Assembly: GCF_019656655.1 (NCBI RefSeq) | Contig: NZ_BPMV01000002.1 | Span: 496,001-560,000 of the forward strand | Direction of reading: 5' to 3' | DNA: 64,000 nucleotides | Source: Tsukamurella sp. TY48 | GTDB lineage: Bacteria > Actinomycetota > Actinomycetes > Mycobacteriales > Mycobacteriaceae | In this document: piece by piece, positions 1 to 7,227 of the stretch | How the letters are laid out: every line of letters starts with the position of its first letter | Position numbering within the stretch: the stretch's first letter is position 1 | The notes under the pieces: model-generated | Told to the model about the DNA's origin: nothing | Databases searched by the model: none | What the model saw: the letters and a program-made list of their open reading frames with translations, nothing else | Program-made: the position numbers and the translations under genes

Positions 1-768
1 GCCCTCGCGTCCGCCTACCGGGTGATCGCCTACGACCAGCGCGGCCACGGCCACAGCTCACGAGGGCGCACTCCCCTGACCGCGGCCGTGCTCGCAGACG
101 ATTTCGCGGCGGTGATCGATCACGCGGTGGGCGGCGGCCGTGCCGTCACCGTCGGACACAGCATGGGGGGCATCACCCTCATGGCCTGGTGGCACAGGCA
201 CCCCGAGCAGGCGGCACGGACCAGCGCAGCCACCGTCCTCGCCAACACCACGACAGGAGGATTGGCGCGCGGCACGCGCATCTTCCCTCTCCTCAACGGC
301 GTGGTCCCGGCGCCGGTCGCTCTCGGAAAACTGGTGCTGGGCACACCGATCCGCATCCCGGGCGGCCCCGTCGTCCGAGAGGCGGTTCGACAGCGCACGA
401 TGAACCCGCGGACGGCGACGAGGGCCCAGGCGGCGTTCGTGGCCGATATCGTCCGGCGCTGCGACCCGGTGACCCGCGCCAGCGCCGCGGCTGCCCTCAT
501 CGATCTCGATCTGGGCGCGGCCGCGGTTCGGAGCGTCGCCTCGCCGACCACGGTCACCATCGGCCGGGTCGATAAGCTGACGCCGCCGTGGATGGGGCGG
601 GCGATCGCGAAGACGCTCGACGACACCGGCCATTTGGAACACCTCATCGAGCTCGACACCGGTCACGCGGGCAACGTCGAGATGGCATCCGTGTTCAACA
701 CGATCGTCTCCAAAGCCGCCGACAAGCACCTGGGTCCGAGCGTCGAACGGGCGAATCACCCGACCTGA
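1..768 (+). CDS. alpha/beta hydrolase, 5'-truncated by window edge
   Basis: The reading frame is open from base 1, so the true start lies outside the window; about 255 residues are visible. It shows the alpha/beta-hydrolase pattern: a DQRGHG oxyanion-region turn near the start, the nucleophile elbow GHSMGG about 50 residues in, an acid candidate in GRVDKLTPP and a catalytic histidine in DTGHAGN near the end. Proteins of this type hydrolyse esters, epoxides or C-C bonds; nothing here fixes the substrate. It converges on the transglutaminase-like gene with a 20-base gap. Family assignment is secure, specific function unknown. Confidence 0.85.
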   Translation, partial: ALASAYRVIAYDQRGHGHSSRGRTPLTAAVLADDFAAVIDHAVGGGRAVTVGHSMGGITLMAWWHRHPEQAARTSAATVLANTTTGGLARGTRIFPLLNGVVPAPVALGKLVLGTPIRIPGGPVVREAVRQRTMNPRTATRAQAAFVADIVRRCDPVTRASAAAALIDLDLGAAAVRSVASPTTVTIGRVDKLTPPWMGRAIAKTLDDTGHLEHLIELDTGHAGNVEMASVFNTIVSKAADKHLGPSVERANHPT

Positions 769-788
769 CCGTCGCACCCTCGGCCAGG

Positions 789-1601
789 TCATACGATCAA
801 TTCGTCCGGAACTGTCAGATCGGGATGTCCGTACACCGTGGAAATCTGCGAAAGGTCGTCTCCCGAACACACGGCCGCAACCTGATCGAGAAGAGCATCG
901 TAATCGGGACCAGTGCGTCCGTCATAGGCCTCGGTCATCCGCCCCCACTCGTCCCACGGCAGCATTTCCACCCTGTTGAGCGCGGCGAGGTCTTTCACGA
1001 GGTTCCCCCGAATCTCAGCGGGCCCCCAGTTCTCCGTGCCGTAAACACCGAACTCCATCGCATCGACCCTGTTGTTCCGATAGGCGAGCCATGCCTCCGC
1101 CCCTGACAGGAACTCTCCGGGGCGAAGATCATCAGGCCGATCAAGCACGGAACCCCCGAGTATTTCGGGATCGATCCGTATCCAACGATCATCGACGAGG
1201 TATTCGACGATCCAGTGGTCCACTGCGCGATTCGGTACGAAGTATGTGGCGAATCCGCATCGCACTCGGGCCGGGATCGCGCATCGCCGGAGGATGCTGC
1301 ATGCGAGGACCGCGAAGTGACGGCACGTGCCGACTACGCGTTTGTCCGGTTCACGTGGCACCGTCAATGGCGCCGGATCCATTTCGCGGAGTCGCGCAAC
1401 GATCTCGCTTGCTCGTCGGATGTCCTTTTCCGAGAGCCGGTCTAGCGAGATACCGGAGGCGCGCACATCGGAGGGTTGAACAATCAGCGAGGCAACCGGC
1501 CGACACAGCTCGACCGGGTCCTGCTCGACGTTCGCGAGCATGGCTCGATGGACCGACCGCAGGTCAGTCAGCTTCGTGGGCGCCGCGTAGTCGATTACCA
1601 C
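789..1601 (-). CDS. transglutaminase-like domain protein
   Basis: 270-residue protein with a papain-like transglutaminase core. The putative triad is visible: Cys93 in GTCRHFAVLA, His129 in VDHWIVEYL and Asp144 in WIRIDPE, in the order and spacing usual for bacterial transglutaminase-like cysteine proteases. It has no signal peptide or membrane segment, so it is probably cytosolic. The fragment around Cys93 (tracking of a helix with several cysteines, CSILRRC) is typical of the family. Bacterial members are mostly uncharacterised; some are peptidases or amidases. Followed on the same strand by nothing related; the VOC gene starts 59 bases upstream. Confidence 0.75.
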   Translation of the reverse strand: MVIDYAAPTKLTDLRSVHRAMLANVEQDPVELCRPVASLIVQPSDVRASGISLDRLSEKDIRRASEIVARLREMDPAPLTVPREPDKRVVGTCRHFAVLACSILRRCAIPARVRCGFATYFVPNRAVDHWIVEYLVDDRWIRIDPEILGGSVLDRPDDLRPGEFLSGAEAWLAYRNNRVDAMEFGVYGTENWGPAEIRGNLVKDLAALNRVEMLPWDEWGRMTEAYDGRTGPDYDALLDQVAAVCSGDDLSQISTVYGHPDLTVPDELIV

Positions 1602-1659
1602 CTCAGAGCAACCATCGCCGACGGCGGAGTCAGAACTCCGCGACTTCGATGGCGCACCA

Positions 1660-2097
1660 TCAGCCCTTCTTCAATTCCTGCGCCAGCATCACCAGGATGT
1701 CGCTGGGGCCGCGCAGGTACGTGAGCTTGTAGACGTCCTCGTACGTCGCGACTCCGCGGAGCGGATGGCATCCGTGCCGCGCGGCGATCGCGAGGGCCTC
1801 GTCGATGTCGTCGACTGAGAACGCGATGCGGTGCATGCCGATCTCGTTGGGCAGCGTGGGAGTCGTCTCGATCGCGTCCGGGTGGATGTACTCGAACAGC
1901 TCGATCATCCCGTGCCCATCGGGAGTTCGGAGCACGGCGACCTTGGCGTGATTTCCGTCCAGTCCCACGGCGGTGTCTGCCCATTCGCCGCTCACGGTCT
2001 GTCTTCCGACCACCGACAGACCCAGATCCGTGAAGAAGGCGATCGTCGCCTCGATGTCTCGCACCGCGATTCCGACGTTCTCGAGTTTGATCATCAT
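1660..2097 (-). CDS. VOC family (glyoxalase/bleomycin-resistance-like) protein
   Basis: 145 residues beginning MMIKLENVGIAVRD, the classic first strand of a vicinal-oxygen-chelate module. The second half repeats the fold (MHRIAFSVDDIDEAL), with His and Glu candidates for metal binding (GMIELFEY, MHRIAFSV). A longer frame extends upstream, but the double ATG at 2097/2094 fits the fold start. VOC proteins include glyoxalases, dioxygenases, epimerases and antibiotic-binding proteins; the methylmalonyl-CoA-epimerase-like layout is one possibility, but residues are not decisive. Probably divergent from the DUF418 gene. Confidence 0.75.
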   Translation of the reverse strand: MMIKLENVGIAVRDIEATIAFFTDLGLSVVGRQTVSGEWADTAVGLDGNHAKVAVLRTPDGHGMIELFEYIHPDAIETTPTLPNEIGMHRIAFSVDDIDEALAIAARHGCHPLRGVATYEDVYKLTYLRGPSDILVMLAQELKKG

Positions 2098-2255
2098 GCG
2101 GGCTACGCTACGGAGCCCGCGTCGCACTGTCCCGGCCTCCGCGCAGTTGTCAGACGAGCGCCCCCGCCGATCGACGCCCACGTCCATCCACTCGGGCAGA
2201 GAGTGCGGACAGTCGCCGTCTTCCAGGCACCTTGGCTCGCGAAGAGACTCGAGGC

Positions 2256-3455
2256 ATGGCGGGCGCACACGTACAGCAATCCGACACCGTCCGTACGACT
2301 GACGCGGCAACGGGGAGACGCCTGCCGACGCTCGATGTGCTGCGGGGCATCGCGATTCTGGGCACACTCGCTACGAACATCTGGATCTTCACTGCGCCCG
2401 GAAGCGGTGCCGCTGCGGCATCACAGGTTCCGCCAGATCAAGGCGGCGTGGTGGCCTTCCTGTCATGGATTCCCAACGGAAAGTTCCTCGGCCTGCTGAC
2501 GATCATGTTCGGGATCGGGGTGGTGATCCAACAGCGGTCGGCGCAGCGGCACGGCCGCCAATGGCCGGGCACCTACCCCGTACGGTGCGCACTGCTGTTC
2601 CTCGACGGTCTCGTCAACTACATCTTCATGGTCCAGTTCGACGTCTTGCGCGCGTACGCAGTGGTCGCCTTCATCGTCGCGTTCCTCGTGCTGTTCAGTG
2701 ACCGGATTCAACTCTGGCTGGCGGCGCTCTTCCTCGCCGTCCACATCGGCTATCTCGTCTACCTCACCCTCCAGGACAACGGCGGTATGCCGCCGCCCCC
2801 ACCCGGCCCGCAGCTCCCCGAGGGCTCGACCGACATCGGCTGGTGGGACCTGACGCTGTACAACCTGCAGAACCTTCCGCAGGCGTTCATGATCAACGCC
2901 GAGTTCCCCACCCTCGCCGTGATGGCGGTGGCGTTGTTCCTCCTCGGCGGAGCCGTGTACCGCCACGGCGTCTTCGAGGCCGGCCGCCGGCGACTTCGGT
3001 ACTGGCTGATGGCCGTGGGATTCGGGGTTGCGCTGCCTGCGGATTTCACAGTGAGCGTGCTGTTCCCCGAGTACAGCTCGTGGGGCCGTTACTTGTTCGC
3101 AGCCGGTGTGTCCTTCGGTCTGCTCGCCCTGGTCACCGAGTACGGCGTCCGGCGCGGAGGCTTCGGGCGGACCGGCACCATGATGTCCCTGGTCGGACGC
3201 ATGGCGCTGACGTGCTACCTCCTGCAGAACATCCTCGGCGTCCTGGGGCAGTACCTTGTGTTCAACCGGGACTTCTTCGCGCGCCTGAACTATCCCGCGG
3301 CGGCCGTGGGGGCGTGGCTGGCGATCTCCGCGATTCTGATCGTGTTCTCGTGGTGGCTGTGGCTACGAAAGTTCGATCGCGGGCCGGCGGAGATCCTGTG
3401 GCACCGGGCCTACGACCTCACCATCAGTGGCGTGCGACGCGTTCGCTCGCGCTGA
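2256..3455 (+). CDS. DUF418 (YeiB-like) integral membrane protein
   Basis: 399 residues from the ATG at 2256 (a TTG 24 bases upstream is in frame, but the ATG has the better GAGACTCGAGG spacing). The N-terminus has the LDVLRGIAILG motif shared by DUF418/acyltransferase-3-like membrane proteins, followed by about ten hydrophobic segments. The diagnostic C-terminal DUF418 signature VGRMALTCYLLQNILG is present around residue 310-325. Family members are found across bacteria; their biochemical role is not established. Ends before a bidirectional terminator that also serves the convergent tRNA-Val. Confidence 0.85.
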   Translation: MAGAHVQQSDTVRTTDAATGRRLPTLDVLRGIAILGTLATNIWIFTAPGSGAAAASQVPPDQGGVVAFLSWIPNGKFLGLLTIMFGIGVVIQQRSAQRHGRQWPGTYPVRCALLFLDGLVNYIFMVQFDVLRAYAVVAFIVAFLVLFSDRIQLWLAALFLAVHIGYLVYLTLQDNGGMPPPPPGPQLPEGSTDIGWWDLTLYNLQNLPQAFMINAEFPTLAVMAVALFLLGGAVYRHGVFEAGRRRLRYWLMAVGFGVALPADFTVSVLFPEYSSWGRYLFAAGVSFGLLALVTEYGVRRGGFGRTGTMMSLVGRMALTCYLLQNILGVLGQYLVFNRDFFARLNYPAAAVGAWLAISAILIVFSWWLWLRKFDRGPAEILWHRAYDLTISGVRRVRSR

Positions 3456-3476
3456 CCCGAAGACACCCGAAAACGA

Positions 3477-3508
3477 AGAAAACCGGCTGGTTACCAGGCG
3501 GTTTTTCG
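3477..3508. terminator. bidirectional intrinsic terminator
   Basis: Stem AACCGGCTGG / CCAGGCGGTT with a three-base loop (3481-3503, one mismatch), flanked by an A-rich run on the left and GGTTTTTC on the right. It can therefore end transcription of the DUF418 gene (+) and of tRNA-Val (-). Confidence 0.75.
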
Positions 3509-3509
3509 G

Positions 3510-3581
3510 TGGTCCTAGCTGGGATCGAACCAGCGACCTTCCCCGTGTGAAGGGGACGCTCTCCCACTGAGCCATAGGACC
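3510..3581 (-). tRNA. tRNA-Val (anticodon CAC)
   Basis: Complete 72-nt cloverleaf on the minus strand: acceptor GGTCCTA/TAGGACC with discriminator A, D-arm GCTC..GAGC, anticodon stem TCCCC/GGGGA with loop TTCACAC giving anticodon CAC, T-arm GCTGG-TTCGATC-CCAGC. No CCA is encoded. It reads GTG valine codons. Confidence 0.95.
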
Positions 3582-3763
3582 GAAGCTTCGTTCGGCTTCG
3601 TGTTACCGCTCAGCCGAACGAGAGAGAACATTAACACGACGTCTGAATGGAAGGGTAATCGGGGTGCTTACCTGCGGCTATCCTCAGCCACGTAAGCCGA
3701 CGAGGCAGGACGATGCTTCACCACGTCGCCGACTGCGGCGCGAACATAGAGTGACCAGGCGAT

Positions 3764-3792
3764 TTGGCAAGCGCTCGATGTTCACGTACTGT
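3764..3792 (+). promoter_or_regulatory. SigA-type promoter for the tRNA-Gly/Cys/Val unit
   Basis: TTGGCA (3764-3769) and TACTGT (3787-3792) are separated by exactly 17 bases, about 50 bases upstream of tRNA-Gly. The rest of 3582-3840 holds no gene that I can support, only this promoter, a small CGAAGC/GCTTCG hairpin at about 3581-3599 and presumably the minus-strand promoter of tRNA-Val. Confidence 0.55.
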
Positions 3793-3840
3793 TCTCTCTC
3801 GCACCGGAAAGGCACCGAAAGGGCCGGTCCGGCTGTGATT

Positions 3841-3913
3841 GCGGATGTAGCGCAGTTGGTAGCGCATCACCTTGCCAAGGTGAGGGTCGCGGGTTCGAAT
3901 CCCGTCATCCGCT
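3841..3913 (+). tRNA. tRNA-Gly (anticodon GCC), copy 1
   Basis: 73-nt cloverleaf: acceptor GCGGATG/CATCCGC with discriminator T, D-arm GCGC..GCGC with an 8-nt loop, anticodon stem around TTGCCAA giving GCC, T-arm GCGGG-TTCGAAT-CCCGT. No encoded CCA. It is the first gene of a Gly-Cys-Val array and nearly identical to the copy at 4337. Confidence 0.96.
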
Positions 3914-3930
3914 CGAAGTGGGCTTACCGT

Positions 3931-4001
3931 GGCGGTGTGGCCGAGTGGTGAGGCAACGGCCTGCAAAGCCGTGCACACGGGTTCGATTCCCGTCGCCGCC
4001 T
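3931..4001 (+). tRNA. tRNA-Cys (anticodon GCA)
   Basis: 71-nt cloverleaf: acceptor GGCGGTG/CGCCGCC, discriminator T, anticodon loop CTGCAAA giving GCA, T-arm ACGGG-TTCGATT-CCCGT. No encoded CCA. Lies 17 bases after tRNA-Gly and is presumably co-transcribed with it. Confidence 0.95.
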
Positions 4002-4054
4002 CCAACACGCTCAGCCACTCCGCAACGGAGCGGCTGAGCACCACTTCTTGTTAC

Positions 4055-4129
4055 GCGCGATTAGCTCAGTGGGAGAGCGCTTCCCTGACACGGAAGAGGT
4101 CACTGGTTCAATCCCAGTATCGCGCACCA
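4055..4129 (+). tRNA. tRNA-Val (anticodon GAC), CCA encoded
   Basis: Acceptor GCGCGAT/ATCGCGC, discriminator A at 4126 followed by an encoded CCA (4127-4129). D-arm GCTC..GAGC, anticodon loop CTGACAC giving GAC, T-arm ACTGG-TTCAATC-CCAGT. Third gene of the Gly-Cys-Val unit, followed directly by a terminator. Confidence 0.95.
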
Positions 4130-4132
4130 TGA

Positions 4133-4160
4133 AGACCCGCTGGAGACAGCGGGTCTTTTT
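4133..4160 (+). terminator. intrinsic terminator of the tRNA unit
   Basis: Perfect 9-bp stem AGACCCGCT/AGCGGGTCT with a six-base loop and a TTTTT tract, three bases after tRNA-Val. Confidence 0.9.
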
Positions 4161-4285
4161 GCATTCGGGGGCATCGGCACCGACCATCGATCGCCGCGCG
4201 CTGCCGCGGCCGACACTCCACGGCTGCTCGTCTCCGACTCCCGTGACCAGCGGCGGCGTGCCCAATCCCGCTATCCCCCACCCCC

Positions 4286-4316
4286 TTCGAAGCGCGATCT
4301 CCGGCTCGTGTAAGTT
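4286..4316 (+). promoter_or_regulatory. candidate promoter of the second tRNA-Gly
   Basis: TAAGTT at 4311-4316 is a plausible -10 about 20 bases before tRNA-Gly copy 2; the best -35 is TTCGAA at 4286-4291, giving a 19-base spacer. Weak match; proposed because this tRNA lies beyond the terminator of the first unit and needs its own promoter. Confidence 0.3.
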
Positions 4317-4336
4317 ATGACGAGCCTCAACAGCAG

Positions 4337-4411
4337 GCGGATGTAGCGCAGTGGTAGCGCATCACCTTGCCAAGGTGAGGGTCGCGGGTTCGAATCCCGT
4401 CATCCGCTCCA
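4337..4411 (+). tRNA. tRNA-Gly (anticodon GCC), copy 2, CCA encoded
   Basis: Same sequence as the tRNA-Gly at 3841 except for one T fewer in the D-loop and an encoded CCA (4409-4411). Acceptor GCGGATG/CATCCGC, discriminator T. It sits alone, between the terminator of the first tRNA unit and its own downstream hairpin. Confidence 0.96.
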
Positions 4412-4413
4412 GG

Positions 4414-4442
4414 AGCCCCGGTCGCGTATGCGGCCGGGGCTT
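4414..4442 (+). terminator. terminator hairpin after tRNA-Gly copy 2
   Basis: AGCCCCGG/CCGGGGCT stem right after the CCA, followed by a short TTC only. Strong stem, weak T-tract, as is common in high-GC actinobacteria. Confidence 0.6.
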
Positions 4443-4466
4443 CAGCCATTTCTGTAGCCTGGTCAC

Positions 4467-4784
4467 GTGATCATCGACGTCCTTGCGCGACTGCCCCGCC
4501 GGGGACAGTTCTTCGCGCCGTGGATGGCGGTCGTCGCCATGTTCGTCGCCAGCATCACGGTGGCCGACGGTGCCGCGGCACTCGTCGGCATCGCCCTCGC
4601 GATCGCTGTCGCAGCGGTCTGCCACGCCGCAGCCGATCGGGACCACCGCGCACCGTCGGGCCCGAAGACCGGACGAGCGCCGGATCACCGGCTCCGCGGC
4701 GCATACCGCCGCAGCTTCATGCCGAACGGGGCCGGGCGGCCCCGTCGGCCCCGAGCACCGGGCATCGCCGCTTTCGCGGCGTAG
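4467..4784 (+). CDS. DUF6412-type small membrane protein
   Basis: 105 residues from GTG 4467. Two hydrophobic segments (about residues 17-33 and 35-52) precede a basic, Pro/Arg-rich tail ending RPRRPRAPG, which I recognise as the DUF6412 tail. In actinobacteria such genes commonly sit directly upstream of a second yidC, as here (83-base gap, same strand). I infer it is a partner or accessory of that insertase; its biochemical role is unknown. Family call rests on the tail motif and context. Confidence 0.65.
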   Translation: MIIDVLARLPRRGQFFAPWMAVVAMFVASITVADGAAALVGIALAIAVAAVCHAAADRDHRAPSGPKTGRAPDHRLRGAYRRSFMPNGAGRPRRPRAPGIAAFAA

Positions 4785-4867
4785 CTCTCACCACACGCCG
4801 CACGCGTCCCATCACTCACGCGCGTCGCGGTCACGCGCGCGCTTTCACGCCTGCGAGGTGCTCTCCC

Positions 4868-5734
4868 ATGCTCGATTTCGTCTACTACCCCATTTCCGCC
4901 GTCCTCTGGCTGTGGCATAGCGTCTTCGGTGCCGCGCTCGGCGCCGACAACGGTTTCGCCTGGGCTCTGTCCGTGGTCTTCCTCGTCTTCACCGTGCGCG
5001 CGCTCCTCCTGTGGCCCGCAATCGTGGCTGCACGCACCGATCGCCGGGTGCAGAAGTTGCGGCCCGAGTTGGAGAAGCTGCGCACCAAGCACGGTAAGGA
5101 CGCCCGAAAACTGGCCGTCGAGACGCAGCGGCTTCAGCGCGAGAACGGTGTTCGCCCACTCCTCGGCTGCCTACCCGCCCTCGTGCAGGTCCCGGTCTTC
5201 TTCGGTCTGTATCACGTGCTCCGGTCGTTCAATCGCACCGGAACCGGACTCGGGCAACTCGGCCTCACGCCCGAGCAGAACGCGACCACCGCCAACTACG
5301 TTTTCTCCGCGCACGATGTCCAGTCCTTCCTCAGCGCCAGGCTTTTCGGTGCACCCATCTCCGCCTCCATGTCGAGCTCGGACAGCGTGCTCGCCTCCTT
5401 CGCGCAGTTCGGAGGGATGCCCAGCGTCACCACGATCGCGGCGGTGGCGATACCGCTGATGGCGATCGCCTGCATCGTCACCCACATCAACGCGCGATTC
5501 TCACTACGGCACCAGACCGTCGACGCCGCCGGCGCACTGCAGGCAGACCTCATGCGGAAGCTGATGCTGTGGGTGATGCCACTGGGCAGTGTCGTCGCCG
5601 GGCCCGTCCTGCCGATCGCGATCCTGTTGTATTGGGTCGCGAACAACGCGTGGACCTACGCCCAGCAGCACCTCGTCCACTTCTTGCTGGAGCGAGAGAA
5701 GGTACGGACGGCGGTCACGGCAGCCGGTCGATGA
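4868..5734 (+). CDS. yidC: YidC/Oxa1-family membrane protein insertase (paralogue)
   Basis: 288 residues from ATG 4868, with GAGGTG nine bases upstream as ribosome-binding site. It begins MLDFVYYPISAVLWLWH, then has the charged cytosolic loop between TM1 and TM2 (REL-type helices around KLRPELEKLRTKHG), the conserved arginine-containing hydrophilic groove segment near VFLVFTVRALLLWP, and the GCLPALVQVPVFFGLYHVLR segment typical of Oxa1. About five membrane segments. The protein inserts or folds membrane proteins. It is probably a second YidC: the housekeeping copy in actinobacteria usually lies next to rnpA near oriC, which is not the context here. Confidence 0.88.
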   Translation: MLDFVYYPISAVLWLWHSVFGAALGADNGFAWALSVVFLVFTVRALLLWPAIVAARTDRRVQKLRPELEKLRTKHGKDARKLAVETQRLQRENGVRPLLGCLPALVQVPVFFGLYHVLRSFNRTGTGLGQLGLTPEQNATTANYVFSAHDVQSFLSARLFGAPISASMSSSDSVLASFAQFGGMPSVTTIAAVAIPLMAIACIVTHINARFSLRHQTVDAAGALQADLMRKLMLWVMPLGSVVAGPVLPIAILLYWVANNAWTYAQQHLVHFLLEREKVRTAVTAAGR

Positions 5735-5770
5735 CCGAGGGCGGTTCCGCCGCGTGGCAGGATGCGCACC

Positions 5771-6262
5771 ATGTCCGACGGTGCACCCGACCTGATCGTC
5801 CGAGCGGCGGCCGCCACCGACCTCGGAGCGGTCGCGGCCCTCGGCGTCGAGGTCCAGGATCTGCACTTCACCGCGCGCCCCGATCTGTTCGTAGCTCCGG
5901 CCCCAGACCAGATCGAGGCCTTCATGGCTGCCGCGATCGACCAGCCGCAGCACCACCTGCTTGTAGCGGTCCGTGCAAGCGAGGTGCTCGGCTTCATCCT
6001 CTGCGAGCAACAACGGAGAATCGCCACACCGTTCCGCCGCGCAATGACGAACATCTACATCCACCAGCTGGCGGTCGCAACGCACGCCCGGCGGTCCGGT
6101 GTGGCGTCCGCTCTGCTCGCAGGCTGCGAGTCGCTCGCCAGCGCATCGGGAGCCTCGTGGCTCCGACTCGATTCGTGGGCCTTCAATGCGACTGCGCAGG
6201 ACTACTTCACCCGTCGCGGATTCGCAGCGATGAACACGGTCTTCGAGCGCATGGTGCCGTAG
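5771..6262 (+). CDS. GNAT-family N-acetyltransferase
   Basis: About 163 residues; an ATG at 5762 is in frame three codons earlier. The start LIVRAAAATDLGAVAAL is the usual first strand/helix of GNAT enzymes. Motif A, which binds the acetyl-CoA pyrophosphate, is seen as QLAVATHARRSGVASALL, and motif B as ALGASWLRLDSWAFNATAQDYFTRRGF-like strand-helix with the Tyr-Phe-x-Arg-x-Gly-Phe ending. The acceptor substrate is not evident. Stop codon lies just before the ZTP riboswitch of folD. Confidence 0.85.
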   Translation: MSDGAPDLIVRAAAATDLGAVAALGVEVQDLHFTARPDLFVAPAPDQIEAFMAAAIDQPQHHLLVAVRASEVLGFILCEQQRRIATPFRRAMTNIYIHQLAVATHARRSGVASALLAGCESLASASGASWLRLDSWAFNATAQDYFTRRGFAAMNTVFERMVP

Positions 6263-6264
6263 CC

Positions 6265-6359
6265 TGGAGCTGGATCGCGACTGGCGCGCAAGGTGGAGCA
6301 CCACCGGGGACCGATCCGCGACCGCTACGCCGTGCGCCTGGGCACACCGACCCAGGAGG
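6265..6359 (+). ncRNA. ZTP (pfl) riboswitch controlling folD
   Basis: The 5' domain shows P1 GGATCG (6272-6277) pairing with CGATCC (6312-6317), enclosing the conserved CGCGACTGGCG and the P2 hairpin GGTGG/CCACC followed by GGGGA. The 3' domain is GTGC-GCCTGG-GCAC (6332-6345), containing the invariant CGCCTGGGCA; GGCG of ACTGGCG can form the pseudoknot with CGCC. This matches the ZTP/ZMP-sensing aptamer, which in actinobacteria precedes one-carbon genes such as folD. CCTGGG (6337-6342) is complementary to CCCAGG (6351-6356), which overlaps the AGGAGG ribosome-binding site: a translational expression platform is likely. Confidence 0.92.
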
Positions 6360-6363
6360 CACC

Positions 6364-7218
6364 GTGTCCGCATCCCCCGTAGTCATGCGTGGCGATCTGC
6401 TCGCCCGAACCACCAACGCCGACACCGCGCGCCGCGCACAGGAGCTGTTCACCGCCAACGGTGTCCGTCCTACGCTCGCAACCGTGCTCGTGGGCGACGA
6501 CCCAGCCTCGGCGACCTACGTCCGGATGAAAGAACGACGGAGCGCCCAACTCGGCCTGGACACCCGACACGTCGAGCTCGCTCGCGAGACGACCACCGCC
6601 GAACTGGTCGATGTGCTCAACGCCCTCTCCGGCGATCCGGAGGTGCACGGCATCCTGCTCCAGCACCCCGTCGGCCAACACATCGACGAACGGGCGGCGT
6701 TCGACGCCATCACGCCGACGAAGGACGTCGACGGGGTCACCTCGGCATCCTTCTCCGCCATGGCGTTCGGAGAGGCCGGATTCGAATCCTGCACGCCCGC
6801 GGGCATCCTTCGCCTGCTGGACCACTACGAGGTGAACCCCTCTGGTTCACACGCGGTGGTCGTCGGACGCAGCCCCATCCTCGGCAAACCGATGGCCGCG
6901 CTCCTGTTGCAGCGCGATGCCACCGTCACCGTGTGCCATTCGAAAACGCGTGATCTCGCACGGCACGTCGCAGCTGCCGACATCGTGATCGCCGCCGTCG
7001 GGCGGCCCGAGTTGATCCGCGGCGAGTGGATCGCGCACGGCGCCGTGGTGATCGACGCCGGTTACAACCCGGGCAACGTCGGTGACGTGGATTTCGTGGG
7101 GGCGTCCCGCCACGCGGCGACGATCACCCCAGTTCCCGGCGGCGTCGGCCCGATGACCATAGCGGTGCTCCTGGCGCAGACCGTCGACGCTGCGGAACGG
7201 GCAACGCACCCGCGCTAG
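6364..7218 (+). CDS. folD: bifunctional methylenetetrahydrofolate dehydrogenase / methenyltetrahydrofolate cyclohydrolase FolD
   Basis: 284 residues from GTG 6364, with AGGAGG (6354-6359) placed 4 bases upstream. The enzyme interconverts 5,10-methylene-, 5,10-methenyl- and 10-formyl-THF, using NADP+. Evidence: Tyr52 and catalytic Lys56 in TYVRMKERR, the folate loop around GILLQHPVG and KDVDGVTS, the NADP-binding GRSPILGKPMAALLL, and the C-terminal PGGVGPMTI. It lies under a ZTP riboswitch, so expression should rise when 10-formyl-THF is short and ZMP/ZTP accumulates. It may be a second, stress-responsive FolD besides a constitutive copy elsewhere; that is inference. Confidence 0.93.
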   Translation: MSASPVVMRGDLLARTTNADTARRAQELFTANGVRPTLATVLVGDDPASATYVRMKERRSAQLGLDTRHVELARETTTAELVDVLNALSGDPEVHGILLQHPVGQHIDERAAFDAITPTKDVDGVTSASFSAMAFGEAGFESCTPAGILRLLDHYEVNPSGSHAVVVGRSPILGKPMAALLLQRDATVTVCHSKTRDLARHVAAADIVIAAVGRPELIRGEWIAHGAVVIDAGYNPGNVGDVDFVGASRHAATITPVPGGVGPMTIAVLLAQTVDAAERATHPR

Positions 7219-7227
7219 TGTCGCGGC

